Assembly: GCA_902783795.1 (NCBI GenBank)
Contig: CACZSO010000146.1
Span: forward strand, 1-20,117
Direction of reading: 5' to 3'
Source: an uncultured Eubacteriales bacterium
Lineage (GTDB): Bacteria > Bacillota > Clostridia > Lachnospirales > Lachnospiraceae
DNA: 20,117 nucleotides
The first letter of the stretch is position 1, and every line of letters starts with the position of its first letter. Under the pieces are notes generated by a model. It had not been told where the DNA came from. It saw nothing but the letters and a program-made list of their open reading frames with translations, and searched no databases. Position numbers and translations under genes: made by a program. This document shows, piece by piece, positions 1 through 6,403 of this stretch.

Positions 1-56
1 AGTATTATGACATGGATCAGGTGATCCTGGAAGCATTGAAGAAGTTTGGACTTTAA
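1..56 (+). CDS. 3' end of an unidentified gene (partial)
   Basis: Frame 3 is open from the window edge and ends in TAA at 54-56. It gives 17 C-terminal residues, YYDMDQVILEALKKFGL. The stop lies 39 bases before the next gene's start on the same strand with no terminator between them, so it is probably the preceding member of the sugar-nucleotide operon. The fragment is too short to assign a family. The call as a real gene end rests only on the open frame, the sensible residue composition and the tight spacing. Confidence 0.5.
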   Translation, partial: YYDMDQVILEALKKFGL

Positions 57-95
57 AAATACTTTTTGTATGATATAACGGAGAATCGATTTATT

Positions 96-1100
96 ATGAA
101 TATAAACGTTACCCGTTCTTCCCTGCCTCCTTTTGAGGAATATATCGAGGAGATCAGGAAACTGTGGGAGAGCCACTGGCTGACAAATATGGGAATCGAA
201 CATAAGACGCTGCAGGCTGAACTGGAGCAGTTCCTGGAGTGTCCGCATGTGGTGCTTTACACAAATGGGCATCTGGCGCTGGAAAACGTCATTGCAGCCA
301 TGGGGTTTCCTGCAGGATCGGAAGTGATCACGACACCTTTCACCTTTGCCTCTACGACACACGCCATTGTAAGAAATGGACTCATCCCCGTATTCTGTGA
401 TGTGGAGCGCATTAAGGAGATCGCGGACAGATACGGCCTTAAGGTCATCTATGATGCTGCCCATGCATTTGCAGTAAAATACAAGGGGGTGCCCTCGGCG
501 AATTTCGGCGACGCCTCCATGTTCAGTTTCCATGCCACGAAGGTATTCAATACCATCGAGGGCGGGTGTGTCTGCTTTAAGGACGACGCGCTTGTCAGTA
601 CTATGAATGACATGAAGAATTTCGGCATCCGGGGAACAGAGCGTGTGGTCTTCGTAGGCGGCAATGCAAAGATGAGTGAGTTCCAGGCAGCCATGGGTCT
701 TTGTAATCTGCGTCATATTAATGAGGAACTGGCTAAGAGAAAAGCAGTCATGGAACGGTATTTTTCTCATTTATCAGGCGTTGAAGGCATAAAGCTCTGC
801 CCGCCGCAGAAAGATGTGGAACCCAACTATGCTTATTTCCCGGTGGTTTTTGACGGCTTTGGCGCTGACAGGGACGAAGTGTTTCAGAAACTGAAGGAAA
901 ATGATATCGGGGCCAGAAAGTATTTTTACCCTATTACCAACAGCTTTGAATGTTATGCGGATCTTCCGACTGCCGGGGCAGAGAAGACGCCTGTAGCCAA
1001 GTATCTGGCTGACCGGGTGCTGACATTGCCCATGTATGCGGATCTTGCGCTTGAAGATGTGGACAGGATCTGTGAGATCATATTGTCCCTCAAAAAATAA
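96..1100 (+). CDS. DegT/DnrJ/EryC1/StrS-family sugar aminotransferase (VioA/FdtB-like) with an internal in-frame deletion
   Basis: This is a PLP-dependent aminotransferase of the type that aminates nucleotide-linked 4-keto-6-deoxy sugars. The N-terminus (INVTRSSLPPFEEY, then WLTNMG) resembles VioA-type dTDP-4-amino-4,6-dideoxyglucose transaminases. The PLP-binding lysine lies in FSFHATK and the cofactor-contacting aspartate in VIYDAAHAF. RmlB, which makes the keto-sugar substrate, is the next gene. I chose ATG 96 rather than an upstream TTG at 66, because family members begin just before the INVT motif and a GGAG lies at 80-83. The protein is 334 residues. PVFCDV (residues 98-103) runs straight into ERIKEIADRYGLKVIYD. 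Relatives have about 35 more residues here, including the PVHVYG strand. The frame is intact, but a core strand and helix are missing, so activity is doubtful. The family is secure and the exact substrate is not. Confidence 0.88.
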   Translation: MNINVTRSSLPPFEEYIEEIRKLWESHWLTNMGIEHKTLQAELEQFLECPHVVLYTNGHLALENVIAAMGFPAGSEVITTPFTFASTTHAIVRNGLIPVFCDVERIKEIADRYGLKVIYDAAHAFAVKYKGVPSANFGDASMFSFHATKVFNTIEGGCVCFKDDALVSTMNDMKNFGIRGTERVVFVGGNAKMSEFQAAMGLCNLRHINEELAKRKAVMERYFSHLSGVEGIKLCPPQKDVEPNYAYFPVVFDGFGADRDEVFQKLKENDIGARKYFYPITNSFECYADLPTAGAEKTPVAKYLADRVLTLPMYADLALEDVDRICEIILSLKK

Positions 1101-1122
1101 AAAAAGACACTCAGGAGGAGTT

Positions 1123-2142
1123 ATGACGATTATTGTTACCGGCGGTGCCGGCTTTATTGGTTCCAATTTTATCTTCTACATGATGAAAAAGCATCCGGAC
1201 TACAGGATCGTGTGTCTGGATAAGCTGACTTATGCAGGGAATTTAAGCACACTGAAAGATATCATGGATGACCCCCGTTTCCGTTTTGTGAAACTGGACA
1301 TCTGTGACAGAGAAGGTGTGTACCAGCTGTTTGAAGAAGAGAAGCCGGATATGGTGGTGAACTTCGCGGCAGAGAGCCACGTAGACCGCAGTATCGAAGA
1401 TCCTTCTATTTTCCTGCAGACAAATATCATTGGCACCAGCGTCATGATGGATGCCTGCCGGAAATACGGTATTCAGCGGTATCATCAGGTTTCTACCGAT
1501 GAAGTGTATGGCGATCTTCCTTTAGACCGTCCGGATCTTTTCTTTACGGAGGAGACCCCTATCCATACCTCCAGCCCCTACTCCAGCAGTAAGGCCGGCG
1601 CCGACCTTCTGGTCATGGCTTATAACCGTACCTTCGGCCTGCCGGTGACCATCAGCCGCTGCTCAAATAACTATGGACCGTATCATTTCCCGGAGAAGCT
1701 GATTCCGTTAATGATCGCGAACTGCCTGAATGATAAACCCCTGCCGGTCTACGGACAGGGCCTGAATGTGAGAGACTGGCTGTATGTGGAAGACCACTGC
1801 AAGGCCATCGACCTCATCATCCATAACGGCAGAGTAGGTGAAGTCTATAATGTGGGCGGCCATAATGAGATGAAGAACATCGACATCGTGAAGCTGATCT
1901 GTAAGGAGCTGGGCAAACCGGAAAGCCTGATCACTTATGTGGAAGACAGAAAAGGCCATGATATGCGTTATGCCATTGACCCCACTAAGATCCATAATGA
2001 GTTAGGCTGGCTTCCCGAGACCACCTTTGCGGAGGGCATCAAGAAGACTATCCAATGGTATCTGGATAATCGTGACTGGTGGGAAGAGATCATCAGCGGA
2101 GAATATCAGAATTACTACGCAAAGATGTACAAAGGTCTTTAA
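1123..2142 (+). CDS. rfbB: dTDP-glucose 4,6-dehydratase (RmlB/RfbB)
   Basis: This cytosolic short-chain dehydrogenase/reductase-fold enzyme converts dTDP-glucose to dTDP-4-keto-6-deoxyglucose, the branch point for deoxy and amino sugars of surface polysaccharide. The NAD-binding glycine motif TGGAGFIG spans residues 6-13. The catalytic Thr-Asp-Glu triad is T125-D126-E127 in STDEVYG, and the Tyr-x-x-x-Lys pair is Y153/K157. SRCSNNYGPYHFPEKLIP is the family substrate-binding segment. At 339 residues it is full length. ATG 1123 follows a strong AGGAGGAG at 1113-1120; the longer open frame starting at 1036 overlaps the previous gene and adds nothing family-like. It sits 22 bases after the aminotransferase and is surely co-transcribed with it. 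No anomaly was seen. Confidence 0.96.
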   Translation: MTIIVTGGAGFIGSNFIFYMMKKHPDYRIVCLDKLTYAGNLSTLKDIMDDPRFRFVKLDICDREGVYQLFEEEKPDMVVNFAAESHVDRSIEDPSIFLQTNIIGTSVMMDACRKYGIQRYHQVSTDEVYGDLPLDRPDLFFTEETPIHTSSPYSSSKAGADLLVMAYNRTFGLPVTISRCSNNYGPYHFPEKLIPLMIANCLNDKPLPVYGQGLNVRDWLYVEDHCKAIDLIIHNGRVGEVYNVGGHNEMKNIDIVKLICKELGKPESLITYVEDRKGHDMRYAIDPTKIHNELGWLPETTFAEGIKKTIQWYLDNRDWWEEIISGEYQNYYAKMYKGL

Positions 2143-2157
2143 TATCCGGAGTTCATT

Positions 2158-2859
2158 ATGCTGGAAGAGCTTAAAAAGCAGGTTTGCGAACAGAATCTGG
2201 AACTGGTTCGGCGGGGCGTGGTGATCTATACCTGGGGCAATGTCAGCGGTATCGACCGTGAAAGCGGCCTGGTGGTCATCAAACCCTCCGGCGTGGATTA
2301 CGATGGCATGACGCCGGAAGACATGGTAGTGGTAGATCTAGAGACCGGTGAGACTGTAGAAGGCAAATGGAGGCCCTCTTCGGATACGAAGACCCATTTA
2401 TATCTGTACCGGTCATTTCCTGAGATCGGCGGCATCACCCATACCCATTCTGTCAATGCCGTGGCTTTTGCCCAGGCTGGCCGGGCGATTCTGGCACTGG
2501 GGACCACTCATGCGGATTATTTCTATCGTGATATTCCCTGTACCAGGTCTCTGACCCAGGAAGAAGTGGAAGAGGATTACGAGGGAAATACCGGAAAAGT
2601 TATTGCGGAATGCTTAAATTCACGGAAGATCGATCCCATGTCTGTGCCGGGGATCCTGGTAAAGAATCATGGCCCCTTCAGCTGGGGAAAAGATGCCGCA
2701 GCTTCTGTCTATCATGCCGTAGTCATGGATACAGTGGCGGAGATGGCGTTTAAAACACTGCTGCTGAATCCGGAGGCATCCCTGCCCCTCTATGTTTCTG
2801 AGAAACATTATAAAAGAAAACATGGACCGGAAGCTTATTACGGCCAGGTAAAAGAATAA
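2158..2859 (+). CDS. araD: Class II aldolase family, L-ribulose-5-phosphate 4-epimerase type (AraD-like)
   Basis: The 233-residue protein matches AraD in length and motifs. AraD interconverts L-ribulose-5-phosphate and D-xylulose-5-phosphate through retro-aldol chemistry at a divalent metal. The metal and catalytic residues fall at the E. coli numbers: D76 in SSDTKTH, H95 and H97 in ITHTH, D120 in THADYF, and H171 in KNHGPF. A C-terminal Tyr pair at 227-228 (AYYGQ) is present. WGNVSG and IKPSGVDY are the phosphate-binding loops. It starts 15 bases after rfbB with a CCGGAG ribosome site. No arabinose isomerase or kinase is adjacent, so it is either a displaced pentose gene or serves a precursor role in this sugar operon; the latter is inference. 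A related class II sugar-phosphate aldolase is the main alternative, but the residue match favours the epimerase. Confidence 0.9.
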   Translation: MLEELKKQVCEQNLELVRRGVVIYTWGNVSGIDRESGLVVIKPSGVDYDGMTPEDMVVVDLETGETVEGKWRPSSDTKTHLYLYRSFPEIGGITHTHSVNAVAFAQAGRAILALGTTHADYFYRDIPCTRSLTQEEVEEDYEGNTGKVIAECLNSRKIDPMSVPGILVKNHGPFSWGKDAAASVYHAVVMDTVAEMAFKTLLLNPEASLPLYVSEKHYKRKHGPEAYYGQVKE

Positions 2860-2865
2860 CATAAG

Positions 2866-2894
2866 GCATCCCGGCTTTTATAAAGCCGGGATGC
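2866..2894 (+). terminator. Perfect 13-bp hairpin without a U-tract, between araD-like gene and PPTase
   Basis: The left arm (2866-2878) and right arm (2882-2894) pair perfectly around a 3-base loop; each arm contains the GC-rich core CCCGGC/GCCGGG. It begins seven bases after the araD-like stop. No T-run follows on the plus strand, so termination could be partial or Rho-assisted, or the hairpin could protect the 3' end of the upstream message. On the minus strand the flank is U-rich, but no minus-strand gene ends here. The right arm contains ATG 2891, an in-frame but unlikely start of the next gene. Confidence 0.5.
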
Positions 2895-2920
2895 TGATAC
2901 TAGGAAGAAAGTTGAGATCC

Positions 2921-3511
2921 ATGCATCTGAATGTAAGATGGGAAGCCATAGCACCGGATAAAATACTGGACATTCCGGAAGAAACAGCCCTGGAAAAACT
3001 GGCTGTTTTTGGAGAAAAACTGATAGAACATGTGACTGCCTACAGGAATCCGAAGGTCAGGCAGACCTCTGTGAAGGCCTGGCTGCTGCTTGAAAAACTG
3101 CTGGATGAGACGGGGGCAGCCGCCGTAGAAGTTGTCTTTACAGAACAGGGGAAGCCCTTCTTTAAAGACAGAGAGGATCTTTTCTTCAGCATTTCCCATA
3201 CCCAAGGCGCGGTAGCGGCTGCTGTAAGCGACTGTCCGGTGGGGGTGGATATTGAATGTGTCAGGACCGTGTGGAAAGAATCGCTGACCGCCAGATTTCT
3301 TACTCAGGAAGAGCAAAGAGTATTTCAGGAGGATTATACCCGGGCCTGGTGCCGGAAAGAGGCGGCAGCTAAAATAACGGGGGCAGGGATCTTCATGCAC
3401 CCGACAGAGATCGATATATTGTCGGATAAATGTGTTTTTGAAGAAGCCATCGTGGAGGCAGCCGGAGAGGCTTACCGGCTGACAGCTGCGGTGTGCAGAG
3501 ACATCAGGTAA
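2921..3511 (+). CDS. Sfp-type 4'-phosphopantetheinyl transferase
   Basis: The enzyme transfers phosphopantetheine from CoA to a serine of a carrier protein (acyl, peptidyl or aryl). Motifs in order, counted from ATG 2921, are GKPFF at 77-81, FSISHTQG at 89-96, the Mg-binding GVDIE at 108-112, and WCRKEA at 143-148 with K151. These are the diagnostic P-pant transferase motifs. Length is 196 residues, slightly short against Sfp at about 224. The start is uncertain. ATG 2891 lies inside the hairpin. TTG 2912 and ATG 2921 both follow an imperfect AGGAAG at 2902-2907, with spacings of 4 and 13. I prefer 2921 because the residues before it look like non-coding sequence. No carrier protein or NRPS/PKS gene is visible nearby, so its partner is unknown. 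Confidence 0.9.
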   Translation: MHLNVRWEAIAPDKILDIPEETALEKLAVFGEKLIEHVTAYRNPKVRQTSVKAWLLLEKLLDETGAAAVEVVFTEQGKPFFKDREDLFFSISHTQGAVAAAVSDCPVGVDIECVRTVWKESLTARFLTQEEQRVFQEDYTRAWCRKEAAAKITGAGIFMHPTEIDILSDKCVFEEAIVEAAGEAYRLTAAVCRDIR

Positions 3512-3534
3512 ACTGATAGAAACTAAGATCAGTT
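3511..3534. repeat. 7-bp inverted repeat directly upstream of the chromate-transporter pair
   Basis: AACTGAT (3511-3517) and ATCAGTT (3528-3534) are perfect inverted copies separated by ten bases. They lie just after the PPTase stop and a few bases before the ribosome site GGAAAGGAG of the next gene. This could be an operator for a dimeric regulator or a weak mRNA hairpin. The sequence does not distinguish these, and I see no clear promoter next to it. Confidence 0.35.
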
Positions 3535-3549
3535 CCGGAAAGGAGTTAT

Positions 3550-4101
3550 ATGAAAGAACTTTTAGATCTGTTTCTGACTTTTGCCAGGATCGGCGGGCTG
3601 ACCTTCGGCGGAGGCTATGCCATGCTGCCGATGCTGCAGCAGGAGGTCGTGGAAAAGCGTAAATGGGCCACGAACGATGAACTGATGGATTATTATGCCA
3701 TAGGTCAGTGCACACCGGGTATCATCGCCGTAAATACGGCTACCTTTATCGGCAATAAGACACGGGGCATCATCGGTGGTGTGGTGGCGACATTAGGCGT
3801 GGTGTTTCCCTCCCTGGTCATTATCACGATCATTGCTGCCTTCATTTCCAACTTCGCAGACCTGGCAGTGGTGAAAAATGCTTTTGCCGGTATCAGGATC
3901 TGTGTATTTGTGCTGATCCTGAATGCTGTAGTCAAGCTGGGAAAAACGTCCATTAAAGATGCGGTGACCATGGGGATCTTCCTGCTGGTCATGGTGGGTT
4001 CACTGTTTCTGGATGTCTCACCCATCATATTCGTGCTGCTGGCAGCGGCAGCCGGCATCGCAGCCCAGATCCTTTTTAAGAAAGGAGAGAAAGCGGCATG
4101 A
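3550..4101 (+). CDS. Chromate transporter, half-size CHR domain (first subunit)
   Basis: This 183-residue integral membrane protein contains one CHR domain. The signature segments are FGGGYAMLPMLQQEVV near the N-terminus, GQCTPGIIAVNTATFIG, and VVFPSLVI, followed by hydrophobic helices rich in Ile, Val and Ala. Full ChrA proteins carry two CHR domains in one chain; half-size proteins come in adjacent pairs, as here. The family exports chromate, but in many bacteria the natural substrate is not established. Translation is supported by GGAAAGGAG about five bases before ATG 3550. Its TGA overlaps the ATG of the partner (ATGA, 4098-4101), which implies translational coupling. Confidence 0.92.
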   Translation: MKELLDLFLTFARIGGLTFGGGYAMLPMLQQEVVEKRKWATNDELMDYYAIGQCTPGIIAVNTATFIGNKTRGIIGGVVATLGVVFPSLVIITIIAAFISNFADLAVVKNAFAGIRICVFVLILNAVVKLGKTSIKDAVTMGIFLLVMVGSLFLDVSPIIFVLLAAAAGIAAQILFKKGEKAA

Positions 4102-4712
4102 TCTATCTCAGGTTATTTTATGAATTTGCCAAAGCAGGCCTGTTTGCCATCGGCGGCGGTCTGGCCACCCTTCCTTTCCTGCAGGATATCTCTGCGCGTA
4201 CCGGCTGGTATTCAGCCGACCAGCTGGCGGATATGATCGCGGTTTCCGAGTGTACCCCCGGCCCCATCGGCGTCAATATGTCTACCTATACCGGCTTTAC
4301 GGTGGCGGGGATCCCCGGGGCTTTATGCGCGACTCTGGGCCTGATCTTCCCTTCCATCATTATCATTATCATCGTAGCGAAGATCCTGAAAGCTTTCCAG
4401 GATAATAAATATGTCCAGTCTGCTTTTTATGGCCTGCGTCCAGCCTCCACCGGCCTGATTGCAGCGGCCTGCTTAGGGGTCGCGAAGATCGCCCTGTTTG
4501 ATACAGGGGCCTTTGAAAGCGTAAAAACAGCGTTTTCAGGCATCCGGTGGGAAGCTGTGATATTGGCTGCTGCTCTGTGGCTTCTCATGAATCTGGGCAC
4601 TTTTAAGAAGCTTAAAGGGAATAAAGTACTGGCAAAGATCAGTAAACTTCATCCCGTGGTGTTTCTGGCTGTATCCGCCGTGGTGGGGATCATCTTCAGC
4701 TTTGGTGTGTAA
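4098..4712 (+). CDS. Chromate transporter, half-size CHR domain (second subunit)
   Basis: The 204-residue partner of the preceding protein carries the same landmarks in diverged form: IGGGLATLPFLQDI, SECTPGPIGVNMSTYTG and LIFPSIIIIIIVAK. It has a longer C-terminal part with two or three more hydrophobic segments. The pair probably forms an antiparallel heterodimer, the usual inference for paired short CHR proteins. Its start overlaps the upstream stop, and the ribosome site AAGGAGAG at 4082-4089 lies within the upstream coding region. The bidirectional terminator 21 bases downstream ends this unit. Confidence 0.92.
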   Translation: MIYLRLFYEFAKAGLFAIGGGLATLPFLQDISARTGWYSADQLADMIAVSECTPGPIGVNMSTYTGFTVAGIPGALCATLGLIFPSIIIIIIVAKILKAFQDNKYVQSAFYGLRPASTGLIAAACLGVAKIALFDTGAFESVKTAFSGIRWEAVILAAALWLLMNLGTFKKLKGNKVLAKISKLHPVVFLAVSAVVGIIFSFGV

Positions 4713-4732
4713 ACTTGAACAGACTATAGAAA

Positions 4733-4774
4733 AAACGGGTCCTGGAGGAATATTCTCCGGGACCCGTTTATTAT
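4733..4774. terminator. Bidirectional intrinsic terminator between the CHR pair and thrC
   Basis: Arms 4733-4747 and 4755-4769 form a 15-bp stem with one G-T pair and a 7-base loop. The core is ACGGGTCC/GGACCCGT. On the plus strand TTTATTAT follows. On the minus strand the flanking A-run at 4730-4735 reads as a run of U. It therefore serves both the chromate pair (plus) and thrC (minus), which converge here. Confidence 0.88.
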
Positions 4775-4783
4775 GCACTGTCT

Positions 4784-6256
4784 TTATTCTACCATGGCTC
4801 TTACATAATCTGCCATGTCTTCTTTTTTTATCACATCTGTAAACCGTACCGGCAGGCTCTTAAGTTCTGCCAGGTTTTTCGGGATCGGGACGCCGGACAC
4901 TTGTTGGATAGCTTCCATAAGCTCGAATTCATCTTCGGAAACAGGAATATCCAGGCTCTCTGCGATGGCCTTCGGGAATTTATACGGGGAGGCGGTGGAG
5001 AGGACGATGTTGGGAAGGGCCGCGTCTTCATCGCCGGAGGCAGAGAACTCTTTAGAAACTCTCCAGGCTACGGCCGTATGAGGATCCATAAGATAATGCT
5101 CTGTTTCAAAGACCTGGCGGATAGTCTTTTTCGTGGCGGTATCATCGGCGAAACCGCAGGAGAAAGTCTCCTGCAGGGCTTTCAGGATCTCCGGGGTCAC
5201 TTCATAGCATCCGGCAGTATTCAGCTTCGTCATCAGCTCTGAAATGTAAGCCGCATCATGGCCGGACAACAGGTACAGAAGCCGCTCCAGGTTGCTTGAG
5301 ACCAGGATATCCATGGAAGGGGACAAGGTCTTATAGAAGGGCCGGTTTTTATCGTATACGCCCGTGGTAAGGAAATCCGTCAGGATATTGTTCGTATTGG
5401 AGGCGCAGATCAGTTTCTTTACAGGAAGCCCCATGCACTTGGCGAAAAAGCCGGCCAGGATATCACCGAAATTCCCGGTGGGAACGGTGAAATTGACCGG
5501 ATCACCTTCCTGGATGACACCAGCTTTCAAAAGATCACCATAGGCTTTGAAATAGTAGACGACCTGGGGGACCAGGCGGCCCACATTGATGGAATTCGCA
5601 GAGGAAAGGATGGTGCCCTTTGCTGCACATTCTTCCGAAGCGCTTTCAAAGATAGTCTTGACACCGGTCTGGGTATCATCGAAATTACCGAATACAGCGC
5701 AGGAACGCACGTTTTCGCCCCGCTGGGTGGTCATCTGCAGCTGCTGGATGGGGCTGACGCCGCCGTAGGGGAAGAAGACGCAGATACGGATGCCGGGCAC
5801 GTCCTTGAACCCTTCCAGGGCAGCCTTCCCTGTATCGCCGGAAGTGGCAGTGAGGATCAGGATCTCTTTGGCATCTCCGGTGACCTGGCGGGCTTCGGAC
5901 ATGAGGTAGGGCAGGATCTGCAGTGCCACATCCTTAAAGGCTAAGGTAGGACCGTAGAAAAGTTCCAGCACATAACGGTCATCCACCGCCTGTACCGGCG
6001 TGATGTCGCAGGCCGTGAAGCTGTCTTTGTAGGCATTTTCCACCAGCCGCTTCATATCCGGGAAATCATCGAAGAAGAAAGAAAGGATGCGTTCGGAGAT
6101 CCCCTGGAAATTCAGGTCGAAGATGCCGGAGACATCAAAACTCTTAAAGTCCAGGTCAAGGGGCATGAACAGACCGCCGTCAGAGGCCAGGCCTTCCAGG
6201 ACGGCTTCTAAAGATGTAAGGGTGGGAGAATTCCCGCGGGTACTGGTATATTTCAT
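4784..6256 (-). CDS. thrC: Threonine synthase
   Basis: This PLP enzyme converts O-phospho-L-homoserine to threonine and phosphate, the last step of threonine synthesis, in the cytosol. At 490 residues it matches the longer (E. coli/yeast-type) class. The PLP lysine is K108 in GPTLAFKD. TATSGDTGKAALEGF near residues 138-152 is the cofactor phosphate-binding loop, and SANSINVGRLVPQ and PTGNFGDILAGFFAK are further family blocks. The N-terminus MKYTSTRG is typical. ATG at 6254-6256 is preceded on its own strand by AAAGGGAAAAG. It is transcribed divergently from hom with overlapping promoters, which suggests joint control by threonine or methionine supply; that control is inference. Confidence 0.97.
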   Translation of the reverse strand: MKYTSTRGNSPTLTSLEAVLEGLASDGGLFMPLDLDFKSFDVSGIFDLNFQGISERILSFFFDDFPDMKRLVENAYKDSFTACDITPVQAVDDRYVLELFYGPTLAFKDVALQILPYLMSEARQVTGDAKEILILTATSGDTGKAALEGFKDVPGIRICVFFPYGGVSPIQQLQMTTQRGENVRSCAVFGNFDDTQTGVKTIFESASEECAAKGTILSSANSINVGRLVPQVVYYFKAYGDLLKAGVIQEGDPVNFTVPTGNFGDILAGFFAKCMGLPVKKLICASNTNNILTDFLTTGVYDKNRPFYKTLSPSMDILVSSNLERLLYLLSGHDAAYISELMTKLNTAGCYEVTPEILKALQETFSCGFADDTATKKTIRQVFETEHYLMDPHTAVAWRVSKEFSASGDEDAALPNIVLSTASPYKFPKAIAESLDIPVSEDEFELMEAIQQVSGVPIPKNLAELKSLPVRFTDVIKKEDMADYVRAMVE

Positions 6257-6274
6257 ATCTTTTCCCTTTCAGAC

Positions 6275-6303
6275 TTGAAAAAGTATCAGAGTTATGATAA
6301 ACT
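6275..6303 (+). promoter_or_regulatory. Predicted sigma-A promoter for hom-lysC-asd
   Basis: TTGAAA (6275-6280, 5 of 6) is followed after 17 bases by TAAACT (6298-6303, 4 of 6), with an extended TGA immediately before it (6295-6297). The -10 overlaps the thrC -10 on the opposite strand. The two promoters cannot both be occupied by RNA polymerase at once. The resulting leader to hom would be about 95 bases. Confidence 0.55.
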
Positions 6304-6322
6304 ATTTCTTTATTAAAAGCAA
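6294..6322 (-). promoter_or_regulatory. Predicted sigma-A promoter for thrC
   Basis: On the minus strand, -35 TTGCTT (plus positions 6317-6322) is followed after exactly 17 bases by -10 TATCAT (plus positions 6294-6299, 5 of 6 consensus). The start point would fall about 30 bases upstream of the thrC ATG, leaving a short leader. The -35 is weak (3 of 6), which is compatible with activation or modest expression. Confidence 0.6.
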
Positions 6323-6345
6323 GTTTTTCCTGTGTTTTATTAAAA
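6309..6345. repeat. Direct repeat of TTTATTAAAA in the thrC/hom control region
   Basis: The 10-base unit TTTATTAAAA occurs at 6309-6318 and 6336-6345, 27 bases start to start. The first copy overlaps the predicted thrC -35 and lies just downstream of the predicted hom start. It could be a pair of regulator sites or chance in an AT-rich patch. Confidence 0.35.
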
Positions 6346-6403
6346 AAATTAAGGCGTCAGGACACATAGTTTTTTCTCTGAATGTGAGTAAAGGAATGCC
6401 GGT

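Noticed and set aside
378..440. Frameshift or stop in the aminotransferase
   Set aside because: The reading frame and family similarity continue in the same frame on both sides; the anomaly is a clean in-frame loss, so I keep it as a CDS rather than a frameshifted pseudogene.
2900..3715. A 271-codon open frame on the minus strand
   Set aside because: It lies antisense across the PPTase and the start of the first CHR gene, both of which carry clear family motifs. Its own product is low-quality, rich in Ser, Pro and Arg, with no recognisable domain.
6304..6403. Possible T-box, riboswitch or leader-peptide attenuator before hom
   Set aside because: The leader is only about 95 bases, contains no T-box core sequence, no strong terminator hairpin and no short frame rich in Thr or Ile codons.
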